Shown here: positions 48,626 to 60,470 of the stretch, one piece after another
Layout of the letters: the number at the start of each line of letters is the position of its first letter
Position numbering within the stretch: position 1 is the first letter of the stretch
Assembly (NCBI GenBank): GCA_947044365.1
Contig: OX345636.1
Coordinates: 45,633,037 to 45,697,036, forward strand
Source of the DNA: Petrosia ficiformis
Taxonomy: Eukaryota > Porifera > Demospongiae > Haplosclerida > Petrosiidae
DNA: 64,000 bases
Direction: 5' to 3'
The notes under the pieces: model-generated
Told to the model about the DNA's origin: nothing
Seen by the model: only the letters and a program-made list of their open reading frames with translations
Databases searched by the model: none
Program-made: the position numbers and the translations under genes

Positions 48626-49377
48626 CCATTCTATGTAAGCTAGAAAAATAAAAAAAACATACGCAAGTTTCCCTATCACACTTGTGGCGAGGGTTTGCCA
48701 ATTCTGCACTGCGAGTGGCATTCATTTAACTGTGCAACCTGTTGCATTTCCTGGTGATTGTTCATTCTTTAATTGCTTCATCTTGATTATGAATTTGGAT
48801 TCTGTATTCAATGATTACTTGATTAGTACGAATGCAACTTTTGGTGGAGGGTTCTCCTCAAATTACAAGTGCATTAGAAGTTTTATTTAAGTTATTTACA
48901 GCATTAAGATTCTGGCAAAAGTGTTTTTAACTAAAGTGTTTGATCTATACAGTTTGCATCAAACCATGAAATGCATGTACAAAAGCACTTGCAACTGTTT
49001 ATTGTAATCTACAGAATTTTAAGAAAAATAATTTTCAGTTTGATTACATTAAATTAACATTAAACAGATGCTTTTAGACAGGAACATTATAACACAATTG
49101 TCACAGGATTGCAAATTAAAAAGGGAAAAATTCCTAAATGTCTACACTAATTACAAATACAGTAACAACTGCTATAAAATTTATAATCATGCATTTTCAC
49201 TGTAGTTTCAATTGATGAGTTAGCTATGAGGTGTAAAACAATTTATTTCAATGAAGTTGCTGAAGTAGCTAACTAGTTCACCTATATATAGAGAACAAAC
49301 ATAAATTATTTCGTACATATACTATTTTACATTGAAGTTTGCAATTTTAACGAGTTTAATGATTAGAGGTTAATTCA
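48626..49377. other. non-coding
   Basis: No gene recognised. A GCGAGGGTTTGCCAATTCTG block near 48686 resembles the reverse complement of a block near 60190 (ACTCGCAGTACAGAACCCTC), an unassigned dispersed sequence. Confidence 0.4.
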
Positions 49378-49381
49378 TTAA

Positions 49382-50350
49382 CCCTTAGAGGCAAGGGCGT
49401 AGCTAGCAGTAGGCTAGGGTAGGCTTTAGCCTACCTTCAGATTTTGAACTTATTTCTTAATTACTTCTCAAATACTGTATATAATAAAATTAAAATAAAT
49501 TATATACTTACAGAATAAATAATAATGATAATTATGTTGGAAATATAATTGTTTTCCAGACAACTTTTGATTCTTTTCAGTAAATACAACTTGAGATAAC
49601 TTCTATAGCGCCATATTAGGCTGGGTTAGACAACTGTTACGAGATTATTAATTGACCACACCCATCATGAATAATTAATTAGCTAAAATTTTCGGCGAGC
49701 TGTGCGTGCCATTTACGTTTAGCCTACCCTATTCATTCTTCCTGGCTACGCCCTTGCTTAGAGGACTGATGTCACATATATATATATGTGACATTTGACC
49801 CCTACATGGTTCGCAGTGTTTTCCTAGCATTACGAAGCACTCCTAATGCTTGTAATTGGTGTCTGGGACAAGCCCATGAAAATGGCTAAAAACGTTGATG
49901 GTTTTTCAGCTGCCCTTTGGCCTAAATAATGAGTACGGGGGGAATTTTAAAGGGGCCCCGTAAATGGGGGTTCTAAGGGGGCTGTGGCCCCATGTTGCCC
50001 TTGCAGTTTGCGGTTTTAGTGACCCCGCCCGTGCACTCTGGTGGGTACCTGAGGTATTTCCCTTGTTGTAAAATTTGAAATCGTGGGTGTAGCTGGTGCC
50101 AACATGCAGTGGGATGATTTTGTTTGTCCTAGTTCCAGTCAAAAGAAGGAGAGCACTGCATTTGATTTAATCCTATGAAGCGCTTGGGGACTTTCGAGTC
50201 CCGGTAAGCAATTTGGTAGAAGTAGTACACCATGTCGGAAAAGGAGCCAAGTTTGGGATAAAGAAAGTGGAAGGTGGCAAAATATATGCAGCAGAAATGC
50301 CAGTGTTGGAAATGGGAAACATTTTGAGAAACAAGCTCAGCCCTCTAAGA
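49382..50350. mobile_element. piggyBac-like MITE, copy 2, interrupted by a hAT MITE
   Basis: Left TTAA at 49378-49381 followed by CCCTTAGAGG. The body is homologous to 41553-42151 in opposite orientation. The right terminus (CTCAGCCCTCTAAGATG) is eroded and TTAA is lost. The nested insert 49392-49756 accounts for the extra length. Confidence 0.8.
49392..49756. mobile_element. hAT-type MITE nested in the piggyBac-like MITE
   Basis: Ends CAAGGGCGTAGC and GCTACGCCCTTG, flanked by perfect 8-bp duplications CTTAGAGG (49384-49391 and 49757-49764). Subterminal TAGGCTAGGGTAGGC also occurs inverted. 365 bp, non-coding. Confidence 0.93.
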
Positions 50351-50404
50351 TGATTTATTGTAAAATAGAACTGGCATAAAATACACTGCGGATGCATAAC
50401 ATAC

Positions 50405-50711
50405 CTCGAGTTCCTTTTTTTTCAGATGAGAAATACACAATAAATGTGTACGAAAATGAGATGATAAATAGTAAAGTCAAACTGCATATTACTATGCACT
50501 GTAATCCAAGTTTAAAGCTGTCTTTGTCCTGTGAAACGAGATGAATATTAAACACATAGTATTGCCTGGAAATGCTTTATTTGGTTAGATAATTACATGT
50601 AATATAATTATGTTTAGCAGTTATTATATTTGAATATAAGATCAGTACTTGGCTGCTCTAGAGGAATATATATATATATATATACCAATAGTTTTTAATG
50701 TTGCTCACCAT
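50405..50711 (-). pseudogene. 5' fragment of a third Frizzled-like receptor copy
   Basis: Minus strand: start exon ATG 50711-50709 with GTGAGC donor, intron, then the hydrophobic exon 50528-50405 (LGLQCIVICSLTLLFIISFS). That exon is 124 nt against 123 in the other copies because of one extra A, which shifts the frame. The upstream block to about 50850 matches the receptor 5' region. No further exons follow; a piggyBac-like MITE is adjacent. Confidence 0.85.
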
Positions 50712-51207
50712 TAATTTTTTTCTGTGACTGAGTGCACACAAATCCGGTTTTACTCTTTAACGAGAATTAATCACACACTTAGACAGATTCAACACTGGTG
50801 AGTTATATAGCTCAACTAGCTAGACAGAACTATGTCTATATATAGAACTATCTTTGCACGAAAATATTGTATTATTTTTCAAAATTAATTTTAATAAAAT
50901 ACTAATAAAGTTAAATCATTCTCTCCAGATTGAAAGAAATGCATAGATTCAGGAAATTCAATGTTCAGAAAGTGTTACATCACTTTCCAAAAATAAACAA
51001 TTATTTTATTATTGTGTGAATGACGAACCATAATATTAAGAGAACTATTAAAGTTTATTGGAAGTGGTTCAATTAAATAATTTAAATTCTGTGGGTGATA
51101 TCATGATACTTTGGCTTGTGATAGGAGAACTATTAAAGTTTATGTAAGAGCTCCAACAAGATTCTTTATAATGGATGTCATAATTTATAGCAACAGCTGA
51201 ATATCAG

Positions 51208-51383
51208 TGAAAATAGGAATAGGTCTTGGAGTTGGTGTTCCACTTGTATTAGTTATATGTGGACTTGGATGCATGATAAAATGTATAATGAATGATAAAC
51301 GAAAAATGGCAACTGAAAATCAACAAAATGGACGAAAACAACTATATAATGCATTAGATAATGATGAACCAGAAGTACAATAA
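51208..51383 (+). CDS. terminal exon of a single-pass membrane protein
   Basis: After a TATCAG acceptor it reads VKIGIGLGVGVPLVLVICGL, a membrane segment, then a basic stop-transfer stretch (IKCIMNDKRK) and a tail ending LYNALDNDEPEVQ with stop 51381-51383. YNAL is a YxxL-type motif. No upstream exon is identified; its 3' flank matches 35870-36260. Probably the relic or last exon of a surface receptor. Confidence 0.5.
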
Positions 51384-52556
51384 TGATTATGATTGTTTTC
51401 CATAGCTTCAGTGTATATTCATACACTATGTTTGTGTGACAAATATGTTATGACAATTTGGGAAGTGGGTTTTGTCAATTAATGGCCTGGGTGTGGTGAA
51501 TGTGTGCTTGAGATACCGACCAGTTAGAACAAAGAAGCTTGTGGAGTAAACAAAATGAATAGAAATGCACTTTGACATAATTGAAGTTGTGGCTTTATTC
51601 AGGTAACATTAACGGTTTCTGTAAATATCTCCATCCCCAATTACTACTTCTGTAAATCAAAGCAATCATAGGGATCCTTTTTTTTTCATATACCTTGATT
51701 GTATATTCTCTTTGAACATAATATGTACAATTATTGTATGCTCAATAGCTCATGCAGGTGGTGGTACATAAATTGGTCTGGAATGAGAAACTCCTGCAGT
51801 ATCAATTCATGAATAAAATTTTAAAATTTACTTATAACTATCAGTCTTGTTCACTGCTGGTGCCCCCCTTAAATTTTGGTGAGGCCAATAGTTTGGTACA
51901 CATGATAGTTATTATTGCTATTGGTGCACCCCCATTTAAAAAACATCTTCCTTTGCCTATGTGTGACGTCATAAGGTACTCACTGAAATTTTCAATTTCT
52001 GCAATATTGAAACTGATAGTCAACAATTATAGTCCTCCTTTGACTTACTGAAGTTGTCTCTTTTCCAAAATGTTTACATTTTCATTTTTTTTGAAAACTC
52101 TAGAAAATGCAGTCACATATGCAGCACACAACTCTTTAATGTTTGAGTTTCCAATAAGTGTATACAGTCCATACAATGTTCATTGCTTTATAAAAATATA
52201 ATTATTTATTGAGTGTTTTAGCTACTTTTTGTGAAGCATCACATAACCACATATTCTAATCATTTTTAAAAATTAATTTTTCAAATTGTTGAGAAAGAGA
52301 CAAAAGATTTTAAACACTTTTCTAAAATTTCAGTAAGACAAAGATGGATTATAATTCATAACTATGAGCTTCAATTTTGACAATTTAGAAAATGTTCAGA
52401 GTGTACCCTAACAGGTTTGAGGAAATCAAGCAATTCAAAACGAAACAATGCTTTGATACATTACTATGTACATAACAAAACATTTACTGAATTAATTGTA
52501 CAATGATTTCTTATCAATGATGAAAGCAAAAAAGGTAATAACTATTTTTGTTATAA
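51384..52556. other. non-coding
   Basis: Starts with the 3' flank shared with 35.87-36.26 kb, then a solo MITE end at 51659-51676 (AAGCAATCATAGGGAT). No gene recognised in the rest. Confidence 0.5.
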
Positions 52557-53104
52557 CCCTTAGAGGACAGAGCTTGTTTTTCAAATTCTTCCCATTTCCA
52601 TCACTGGTTTTTCTGTTGCATATATTTTGGCCACTGTTCACTTTCTCTACCCCGAACTTGGCTCCTTTTCTGACATGGAGTACTACTTCTACCAAAATGC
52701 TTACTGGTACTTGAAAGTCCCCAAGCGCTTAATTTGTAGGACTAATTCAAATGTAGTGCTCTTCCTCTTTTGATTGCAACTGGGGCAAACAAAATGACCC
52801 CACTGCATGTTGGCACCAGCTACACTCATGATTTTGGGTTATACAGCAAGGAAGCTACCCACCAGATTGTGTTGGCAGGGTCACTGAACCAAACCCCTAT
52901 TAACAGGGGACACTCCTTTAAATTTCCCCCGTACTTGTTATTTAGGGCAAAGGGTGGCTGAAAAACCATCAACGTTTTTAGCCATTTTCATGGGCTTGGG
53001 CCTGACACCAATTACAAGCATTTGGAGAGCTTTGTAATACTAGGAACACACTCTGAACCACATAGGGGTCAAATTGTAAATACATGTGACATCAGTACTC
53101 TAAA
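52557..53104. mobile_element. piggyBac-like MITE, copy 3
   Basis: Begins CCCTTAGAGGACAGAG after ATAA (a mutated TTAA) and ends ATCAGTACTCTAAAC (eroded). The body aligns with 41553-42151 throughout. Confidence 0.8.
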
Positions 53105-54004
53105 CAGATTAGATACTAGGTCATGAATAAAACTTAAACGATTAACAGAAACTGTTTCACTTTCCAGTGTTTGAGTTTCTTGAAACATACACTTTGTGTC
53201 ACACTGATGGACGAATAATATGACATTCACATTTTTTGTAGACGGTACCAACAACTATACATTAGTACTAGTGACCGGATGGAACATAATGTTGTGGACT
53301 TTATTATAATTATTTTATTACTCTTACCTGATCACTATACTTCACATACTCTACTATATTAGCACGTTTTAATGACTGACATACAACTGCTTTGTATGGA
53401 ATTATTGCATCATCGTGATCTATGCCCTCCAACACAATCACAGGTTATATATATATATATAATTATATGCAGAAAATCTCTCTTATCATCTTGAACTTTC
53501 ATAAGACCTTTGTATTCTATAGTAAGTATTTTGAAGTCAAGAAGTCTTACTTCCAAGATATCTGGAATTTTCTATAATGTAGATACATGTAACTGAAGAA
53601 TGAAAATCAAGGAAATGTTCACTACTTTACATATATTTCATTGTGGCAAATCAGTTTTTCACACTCTATTTCTTGCTCAATTTTACATCATGCACTGTTA
53701 CAGTTTTAAGTAAATTGATTTGAAGTCAAATAAAAACCATCTTCCACCTCTGGACCACTAAATAGCTACCATCATGTAAAATCAGCTATTAAGTGGGCGT
53801 GATGATAGATTTTTTTTGGTATGTTATATTACTTTGAAGATTATGCTTTAAAAATAGAATAAAATGAATATAGCACATTAATTTATACATGTATCTTGTC
53901 ATGTTTCCTTTTAAGATCTGTCACTAAAGATGTAAACACCTTTAAAAAATAGGAAAGTATGAGAAGAGATTATAAGAGAAACAAGATTTATAGAGAAAAA
54001 AAGT
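53105..54004. other. non-coding, one weak exon-like stretch
   Basis: On the minus strand about 53450-53330 reads openly (IPYKAVVCQSLKRANIVEYV) up to a GTAAGA donor, but no convincing acceptor is seen. Not assigned. Confidence 0.3.
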
Positions 54005-54381
54005 ATCCCTATGATTGCTTTGTGGTGTTCAGCATTCAGTAATCATGGCGGACTTTATCATGCCTGAAACACAACAGCCTATTATAGTTATTATTTTGAT
54101 TATCTACTCTGTTTATCTTTTAAAGAACCTTGTAGAACTAAGAATATTTCAGGTAGAATAGCTAGCTATTAGTTCTAGTTTCTACATAAGCTACACAGCT
54201 TTCTTTCTGCTGGTCTATAGACTAGAGCTTGAGCGCGCGTTCTTTTACGTGCCATGCCCATTAATAGACCGAGCCGCCGGGAATGATGTAACTTCCTTAA
54301 CTACGTATACAACGCATACTTGCGTAAGTGACACAAACATATATATATAGTTCGAACCCGTGGGAAAGCAATCATAGGGAT
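54005..54381. mobile_element. MITE of the ATCCCTATGATTGCTTT family, copy E (best preserved)
   Basis: ATCCCTATGATTGCTTT at the left, preceded by TATAGAGAAAAAAAGT; AAAGCAATCATAGGGAT at the right, followed by the hairpin GGCCCTACGGGCC and ATAAA. Full body present. Confidence 0.9.
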
Positions 54382-54872
54382 GGCCCTACGGGCCATAAAT
54401 ATAAATAAATAAGCATGCATCATCAAATTAAAAATTAAGTTATAAGATTGCTATAATTACAAAATTATCTACATGGTATTATGTATATAGAGTTTGGTTT
54501 AGCGCATTTTCGAGGGGGAAGGGGCAAAGTGAAATACCCTAAGCCTACTATTAATTACATCCACTAAATTTAGAAATATTTAAACCCACATTCATTAATT
54601 TCTTAGCCACGCACAATATGCCTAATAAGAAATAAATTTGTTGTATGTAGCTAAAATCACTAAAATTACATGTAGTACAGACAATTAAAAGTAGGCTTGA
54701 GGTATTTATGTCTTTTGGGTAGGATGGGCTGATTTTTGTATCACAAAACGAATACACAAAATGTATACCACAGGTGAGGCTCATATATAATACTGTGTCC
54801 ACAACACACTCTAAAAGGTAATTTATACATGAATTAAGCCTATATCTGGTCACAGATATAGTACATGTATTA

Positions 54873-55139
54873 TAGTCTGTTCACATTCACGATGTCCTCA
54901 AAATTATGATGTGATGACTTTACATGTATATGTAATATAATTGTATAGTTTAATGTCATAAGGTTAATACATGATTATACTGTAATTCTATAATGAAGCA
55001 ATGGATTGAAATTTGACATACACACACAAAAAAAAAACGGGAAGGATAATTACATGAAAATGGTACAGGTAAAAGATTGTTGTTCATTTCAAACAAAAGT
55101 TATGACGTTTTCTGAGGACAAGGTGAATGTGAATGACCT
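54873..55139. mobile_element. MITE with TTCACATTCAC ends
   Basis: Left GTTCACATTCACGATGTCCT, right AGGACAAGGTGAATGTGAAT: imperfect inverted ends. Related sequence starts at 56578 (GGTCATTCACATTCACCTTG) and weakly at 16684. Confidence 0.65.
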
Positions 55140-55148
55140 TTAGTATAC

Positions 55149-58100
55149 CTTATCAATATTGGTTTGATATTGTGGATCAATACTGCTTACTTCAAAGTGT
55201 CTTATTCCATGACTATCAGCAAGCTATAATAGAACAGCATGCATAAATTAATGCATACATAATAATTACATGTATATACTGTATGTAATGTGATATTGAA
55301 ATTGTTTTTTGTAGTCCTGCCCTGTCCCTGTTTTTTCAGTACTTGTTTGTCTTATTGTAGTTGTGTAATGAATATAAGAGTCTAATTGTCAAATGTTCAT
55401 CCTGTGTTAAGTATGTATGATTTACATTTCAAAAAATACTTTTAGATCAATCCTACAATTCTGCTTAGTTATAACATTATAATTATAGTATATTTCATAA
55501 CTTTACTTTGCCATAGTTACCCTAAAGCAATCATAGGGATACTTTTTTCTCAATATATAGTTACAGATGGCAGAGTTATTTATCACCAAATGCAAATTTA
55601 TATCATTTTGAATTTGTAATGTAATGGTTTAACTACCTGAGCACTAGTGACTGAATCGATCCCAATAATTGTATTGTTGAAACTCAGTTCTTCTTTCAAC
55701 TACATATACATGTACATGTACTTCAGTTAATTACAGAGGTCATAATTATACAACTTACTAATTGTCCTTTCTGAGAACTAATCACACGATCATTACTTAA
55801 ATCACACTTGTTAGCTACTAACACAATTTCTGCTTCCGACTTAATATCCTGCAAACAAAACAATAATATAGTTACTGTATCACATGATAACATATTAAGT
55901 TCAATAAGATGACAATGAAGGACCACCTCAACCATGATTAACAATATTTACAAAATCAATTTTTGTAGTTGCTATTATGTATTAATTAATTAGCCGAGAG
56001 ACACTGTAAAAAGTTCTAACAGACGTGAGCCCTTGAAGGGTACATGTACAGACGTGAGCCCTTAAAGGGTACATGTACAAATCTATGTGTGTATACATTG
56101 TACATGTAAATGTAAAAGTGGGGAAAACATGACAATTATTATTAGTGATGCACCAATATTCCAATAAACTGATAACTACTTTAGATATGTACTGATAACC
56201 GATACCAATCTGATATTATATCTACCTTCTAGTTTCTGATTATTTCATTGACATTGAGCATTTTCTCAATAATTATGATTATCATAAAAGCGATTGATGA
56301 TGCTATAATCACAAGAAATAACATTATTGGTACATGTTTTACAATATCGATTACATCTTTCAGAAAAACCAACACCAATAATAAAAATAATGACCAATAA
56401 CGATTACCAATCGTGCATTTATTATACATGGATGCCAATAATTTGTTACATTTAGACAATCATTAATCAATTAGGAAGACTACTATATTATGTATCCAGG
56501 GTAAAGCAATTATTGATCCACCTAGATACTAAGTTTACTTTACTTGGGTTCTTGTGGTTATAACTTGAAATTTGTAAAGGTCATTCACATTCACCTTGTT
56601 GTTAGAGAAACTGTTCATAACTTTAGTTTGTAATGACTAACAATCTATTTACCTGTACCATTCCATTTTTGTGTATGTTATATTTCAATCTATTGCTAAG
56701 TTATAGTATAATCATGTATTAATTTTATGACATATTAAACTATATACACTATACTACATATAAACACCCCATCATTGTGAATTTTTTTTACATGTAGCTG
56801 TGTATTAAGTAGTTAATGCATTCTTAAGTTCACATTAATGTGTTTAAAATGTGATCAGGTGAATAGTATAGGAATATGTGACTGGCTCACGAGTTACATG
56901 TATAATATTATACTAAATTCAGAGTTTGCAAATAGTCCCAGAGGGACCTTCTTTGCTGGGCATATTCTCTTTTACCAACAAAAGATTTGGTTTTGACCAC
57001 CAACGTTTTGACTAGATACTCTAGCTTTCATCAGGGTAACAAAAGCAATGTATGAAAGATGGATTTATATAGTGTTACATATCATGGGACAGTGGGTTGT
57101 ATGACTAATTCTATGTTTAACAGTTATGTATACATCATCAAACATCAGGTCCTGATAACAGTTTTTATTGTCAAGTGACCGATATCCCATTCACCATCAC
57201 ATTTGACCGGCTCTGAGAAAACCAGTGTTATGGATCAAAATATAATTTTGAGATATGATCAAAAATAGACAGTTCCTCCAAATAAAGTATTTGTGACTAT
57301 CATGGTTTAATCGCTTACTGTAGCTTTGTCATTCTATAGTGCTCTATTCAGGTAAAACAAAAATCAATTTTGAAAATTTGATCCATAAGACTGGTTTTCA
57401 TAGAGCCGGTCACATATACACGATAAAAAATTACAGAATCTGTTTAATACATTACATTAATCTGTACATGTGTGTCTATATTCTTTAATTATGTGTACTA
57501 TGCATGTAGTAGTGTACTTATGTAATGTTGATATGTAGAAAAAGCATTTAATTTTATGGCTAAGGTAGCATAACAATCTTGTTCCTGTACCTTTTTAAGC
57601 CTAAATATGTTTTCTCTACATATATACAAATGTACATGTACACTAGTGTTGCTTTAGTTAACTATAACTATAACTAAAACCCATTTTAGTAAGGCATTTT
57701 GACCTTTAGTTAACTAAACTATAACTAACTAAAATTTTGAGAAACCAGGCATGCTATAACTATAACTAAAAGTAGTCATTATTATCAAACTAAAACAACA
57801 CTATTGTATATGTGACAGTACCATACTATGGAAAGCAATCATAAAGATCATCATGATGGCCCTTTGAGTTATAACAAGTTTCATACTTCTCTGATTGCTT
57901 TGATCCATTCATTTATCTTATCACATGATTCTGGTTTAGTTACATCATATACCAGTACTATACCCTATAACAGGAAAAAAAATACATTAAATAATTTGAT
58001 GGAGTCAACCAAAGCTAAAAAGAATTCTAGTAAAGTAACAAAAATAAGACTTCAGAATTTGCACTTATTCTGATACCTATACTAGTATACAAGTGTGTGC

Positions 58101-59248
58101 AACCCTAATTGTTTCTCTTCTTAGTGTCTGTTATTTCGCAAATTACCTATACAACATACACAATATTTGTCAGGTTTCACAGATTACTCTATTGTCTAAC
58201 TACATACACGTAAGTACAGTCTGGATATACTTTAAGATAATGTGCAACTGATGGCGGCAAAGCTACATGTACCCGTAACAATTATGGGCTGAACATATCT
58301 CATTGTAGAAAAAAGAAATGGCAATTAATATAATAATTAACACTGTGCCCATGTGTGTGAATGATTGTAAACACAGATGATGATATCTGATTATGCCTGA
58401 ATATAAATAATTTGGATTATGAAATAAAGGTGTACAATGTATATGGGTAAATGAGTGTCTAGCTAGAACTACATGTAACTGAACTAAAACTGAGAGAAAT
58501 ACATTAAAACTAAAACTAATTCAGAAGTACATGTAGGAATGTAACTATATTTAAAACCCAATTATCCATTTAAATATTTAAAATAGTGCACTTCTTAAAG
58601 CGTACTATGATCACTTTATATGGTGTGCTATATGGGACAAAGCTAGTATACTTTATATAGATGTGCTTGCCCACATTTCTAGTGCATCATGCCATTCTGG
58701 TGTTAGGAAGTGGACACAGTCCTGCCTGCAGTGTCAACAGTCCAAGTCAACCATTTGCAACTCCAGATGCTCGATTTGACAAGACCCACATTGGAATTGT
58801 TGATCTACTAACTTGTTCAAAAGGCTAGGCTTATCTTTTCACCTTCATTGACCATCTCACAAATTGGCCCGAAGCCATTGCTGACATCACCTAGGAGAAA
58901 GTCACACTATCATCGGTGATTGGATCTCACAATTACATGCTTCATTTACAATTATAATGCACAACTAACCATGAAGGTCAGTTCGAGTCAACACAATGGA
59001 TTGACATGTTTCCATTAATGGTCCAACTATATCTCTACCATCACTGACATTACCACCTACAAAAGACATACATGTAATATCAGTTTCTACAAGATTTACT
59101 CATTCAGCATGAAATGTTCAACACACTATTTATGAAACCCTGTTCATGATTAACAGTTCGTATGTCAGTATTGTTTTAACATACTTGCGCTCCTCTGAAA
59201 TATGTCTCAAGAGTTAATACTGTTTTACAGTGCTCACCACCACCATCC
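55149..59248 (-). CDS. Ras/Rab-like small GTPase, partial set of exons
   Basis: Minus-strand exons with AG/GT borders: 59248-59185 (DGGGEHCKTVLTLETYFRGA, P-loop region), 57964-57887 (GIVLVYDVTKPESCDKINEW, after G3), 55848-55759 (EIVLVANKCDLSNDRV, G4 NKxD), and 55223-55149 (DSHGIRHFEVSSID, G5 region). The last three are phase 0 throughout. A further phase-0 exon at 55699-55637 (NNTIIGIDSVTSAQ) carries a TSAQ G5-like end. The P-loop has Cys where GKT needs Gly, and no exon with switch I/WDTAGQE was found, so the gene may be divergent, incompletely read or decaying. Small GTPase assignment rests mainly on VYDVT and ANKCDL. Confidence 0.55.
55637..55699 (-). CDS. candidate alternative G5 exon of the small GTPase
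   Basis: 63 nt, phase 0 at both ends, TGTAG acceptor and GTAGTT donor, reading LKEELSFNNTIIGIDSVTSA then Q. It lies between the G4 exon and the 55223-55149 exon; both begin with Leu and end with a G5-like SA/SS segment. May be a mutually exclusive exon or a relic. Confidence 0.4.
56020..56077. repeat. 29-bp tandem duplication
   Basis: Two units beginning CAGACGTGAGCCCTTRAAGG and ending GTACATGTA (56020-56048, 56049-56077), one difference. Confidence 0.93.
57004..57034 (-). ncRNA. degenerate hammerhead-like motif (Penelope-type remnant?)
   Basis: On the minus strand CTGATGA is followed by the hairpin CTAGAGTATCTAG and then CAAAACG. The hammerhead core needs CTGATGA, stem II, GAAA; here GAAA has become CAAAA. 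Penelope-like elements are known to carry such motifs. The catalytic box is altered, so activity is doubtful. Confidence 0.35.
57204..57412. mobile_element. MITE with TGACCGGCTCT ends
   Basis: Left TGACCGGCTCTGAGAAAACC and right GGTTTTCATAGAGCCGGTCA; the inverted similarity extends about 36 bp (through GATCAAA/TTTGATC). 209 bp, non-coding. Confidence 0.85.
57646..57805. repeat. TTAGTTAACTAA-family repeat, copy 5
   Basis: AGTGTTGCTTTAGTTAACTA at the start, AACTAAAACAACACTATTG at the end: the family's ends are themselves inverted (AGTGTTGYTTTAGTT / AACTAAAACAACACT). Confidence 0.75.
58676..59040 (+). pseudogene. Ty3/Gypsy-type integrase remnant
   Basis: RKWTQSCLQCQQSKS (zinc-domain Cys pair), then shifted frames with DKTHIGIVDLL, FTFIDHLTNWPEAIADI and HEGQFESTQWIDM, matching the order of a Gypsy integrase core around its first two Asp positions. 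Stops and frameshifts throughout. It is not the same lineage copy as 2189-7481. Confidence 0.78.
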
Positions 59249-60470
59249 CTATAATAATGATAAAAAACTAAATAGACAATAAAACTACCAAACAGAACAA
59301 TGGACAGATGGTAAACTGGATGGTATGGTCCATCTGTATGAGTTTGTGTGATTAATCTATAGGTGTATATATTCATAATTATGCATATTAAATCTATACG
59401 TGTAGATATTGTAGACAAGTACACCAATTACTGTCAAAAAAACTGCTATAGTGCCGAGTTATTACTGTGACTTTTTATACTGTAGGACATTGTTTAATAA
59501 ATAAATATATTCAATGAACTGAACTGTATACCAGACAATGTCCTGCATGACTGGCTGTTTCCATGCCACTGTGTATAGTACTGTACTCTACTGTAATATG
59601 CTGTGCTCTACTATGATTATACACTACAACACTATTCTAAACAGTATTTCTATATACAAAGTAACAGCAATTAAATACCCAGCCTGAAATGTATCTGAGG
59701 CTCAACTCAGCCAACAAAGACGGAAATCTTTGATTTTAAACACTACTATTGTCAAAATCAGTCATTTCTATCTCCAATAGGGTGGATAGTTTATTCCCAA
59801 ATAACTCTCACCATATTTGAAACTTGATTTTTCTTCCTTCAACTGTCAGTATTTTTAACTTCACTTCCAAACCTGTTTGATAATACAAAGACTTAAATGA
59901 TAGTATTATACAGACAGATATGAGCAGAGTACAGAGTATTGCCATTTAAGTATCAGTATTTAAGCACCAGTATTAGTATTTACTAAAGATTCAAGATGCA
60001 TGTACAAGTACATTGTTTATTATGTTCAAAAACATTTACCTCATAGCCAATTCCCTATGTAAATAGACAAAATTAGCTATCCAAGCAACATCATCTATTT
60101 TAAAGGTCTAGAGTCTAGAAAGGATAAGGGTTAAATCTGGTACAGCAAGTCACCTATGAGCATTAACTGAGTACATTGTAAAATGAATGCACTCGCAGTA
60201 CAGAACCCTCACCACAAGTTGTGATTTGGGAAACAACTTGAGAATAATTCAGTCATTGACAAGGAAATAACTGCAGCAGAGTTTGATGGTGCACCATATG
60301 AACTTATCAAAAACACTGAACTGCAGACAATATTTGCCTACTGATTTTCTACATTTAACATTAAAACAAGGAAACAATAATGGAGCTGAAAAACCCCCTA
60401 ACAACGGCTGTTAAAATTCATGAAAGGATACCAGTGAAATTTTTTTAAGTGCCAAATTCTCTGCAGTGAG
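59249..60470. other. non-coding, left flank of the satellite
   Basis: No exon or transposon recognised. Repeated TACTGTA/ACTGTACT motifs near 59570-59620. A GCAGTGAG-ACAGATG junction starts the satellite. Confidence 0.45.

Noticed and set aside
48684..48890. 68-codon plus-strand ORF
   Set aside because: Starts in a dispersed repeat block shared with about 60190; no domain.
57828..58073. 81-codon plus-strand ORF
   Set aside because: Antisense to the better supported small-GTPase exon at 57964-57887.
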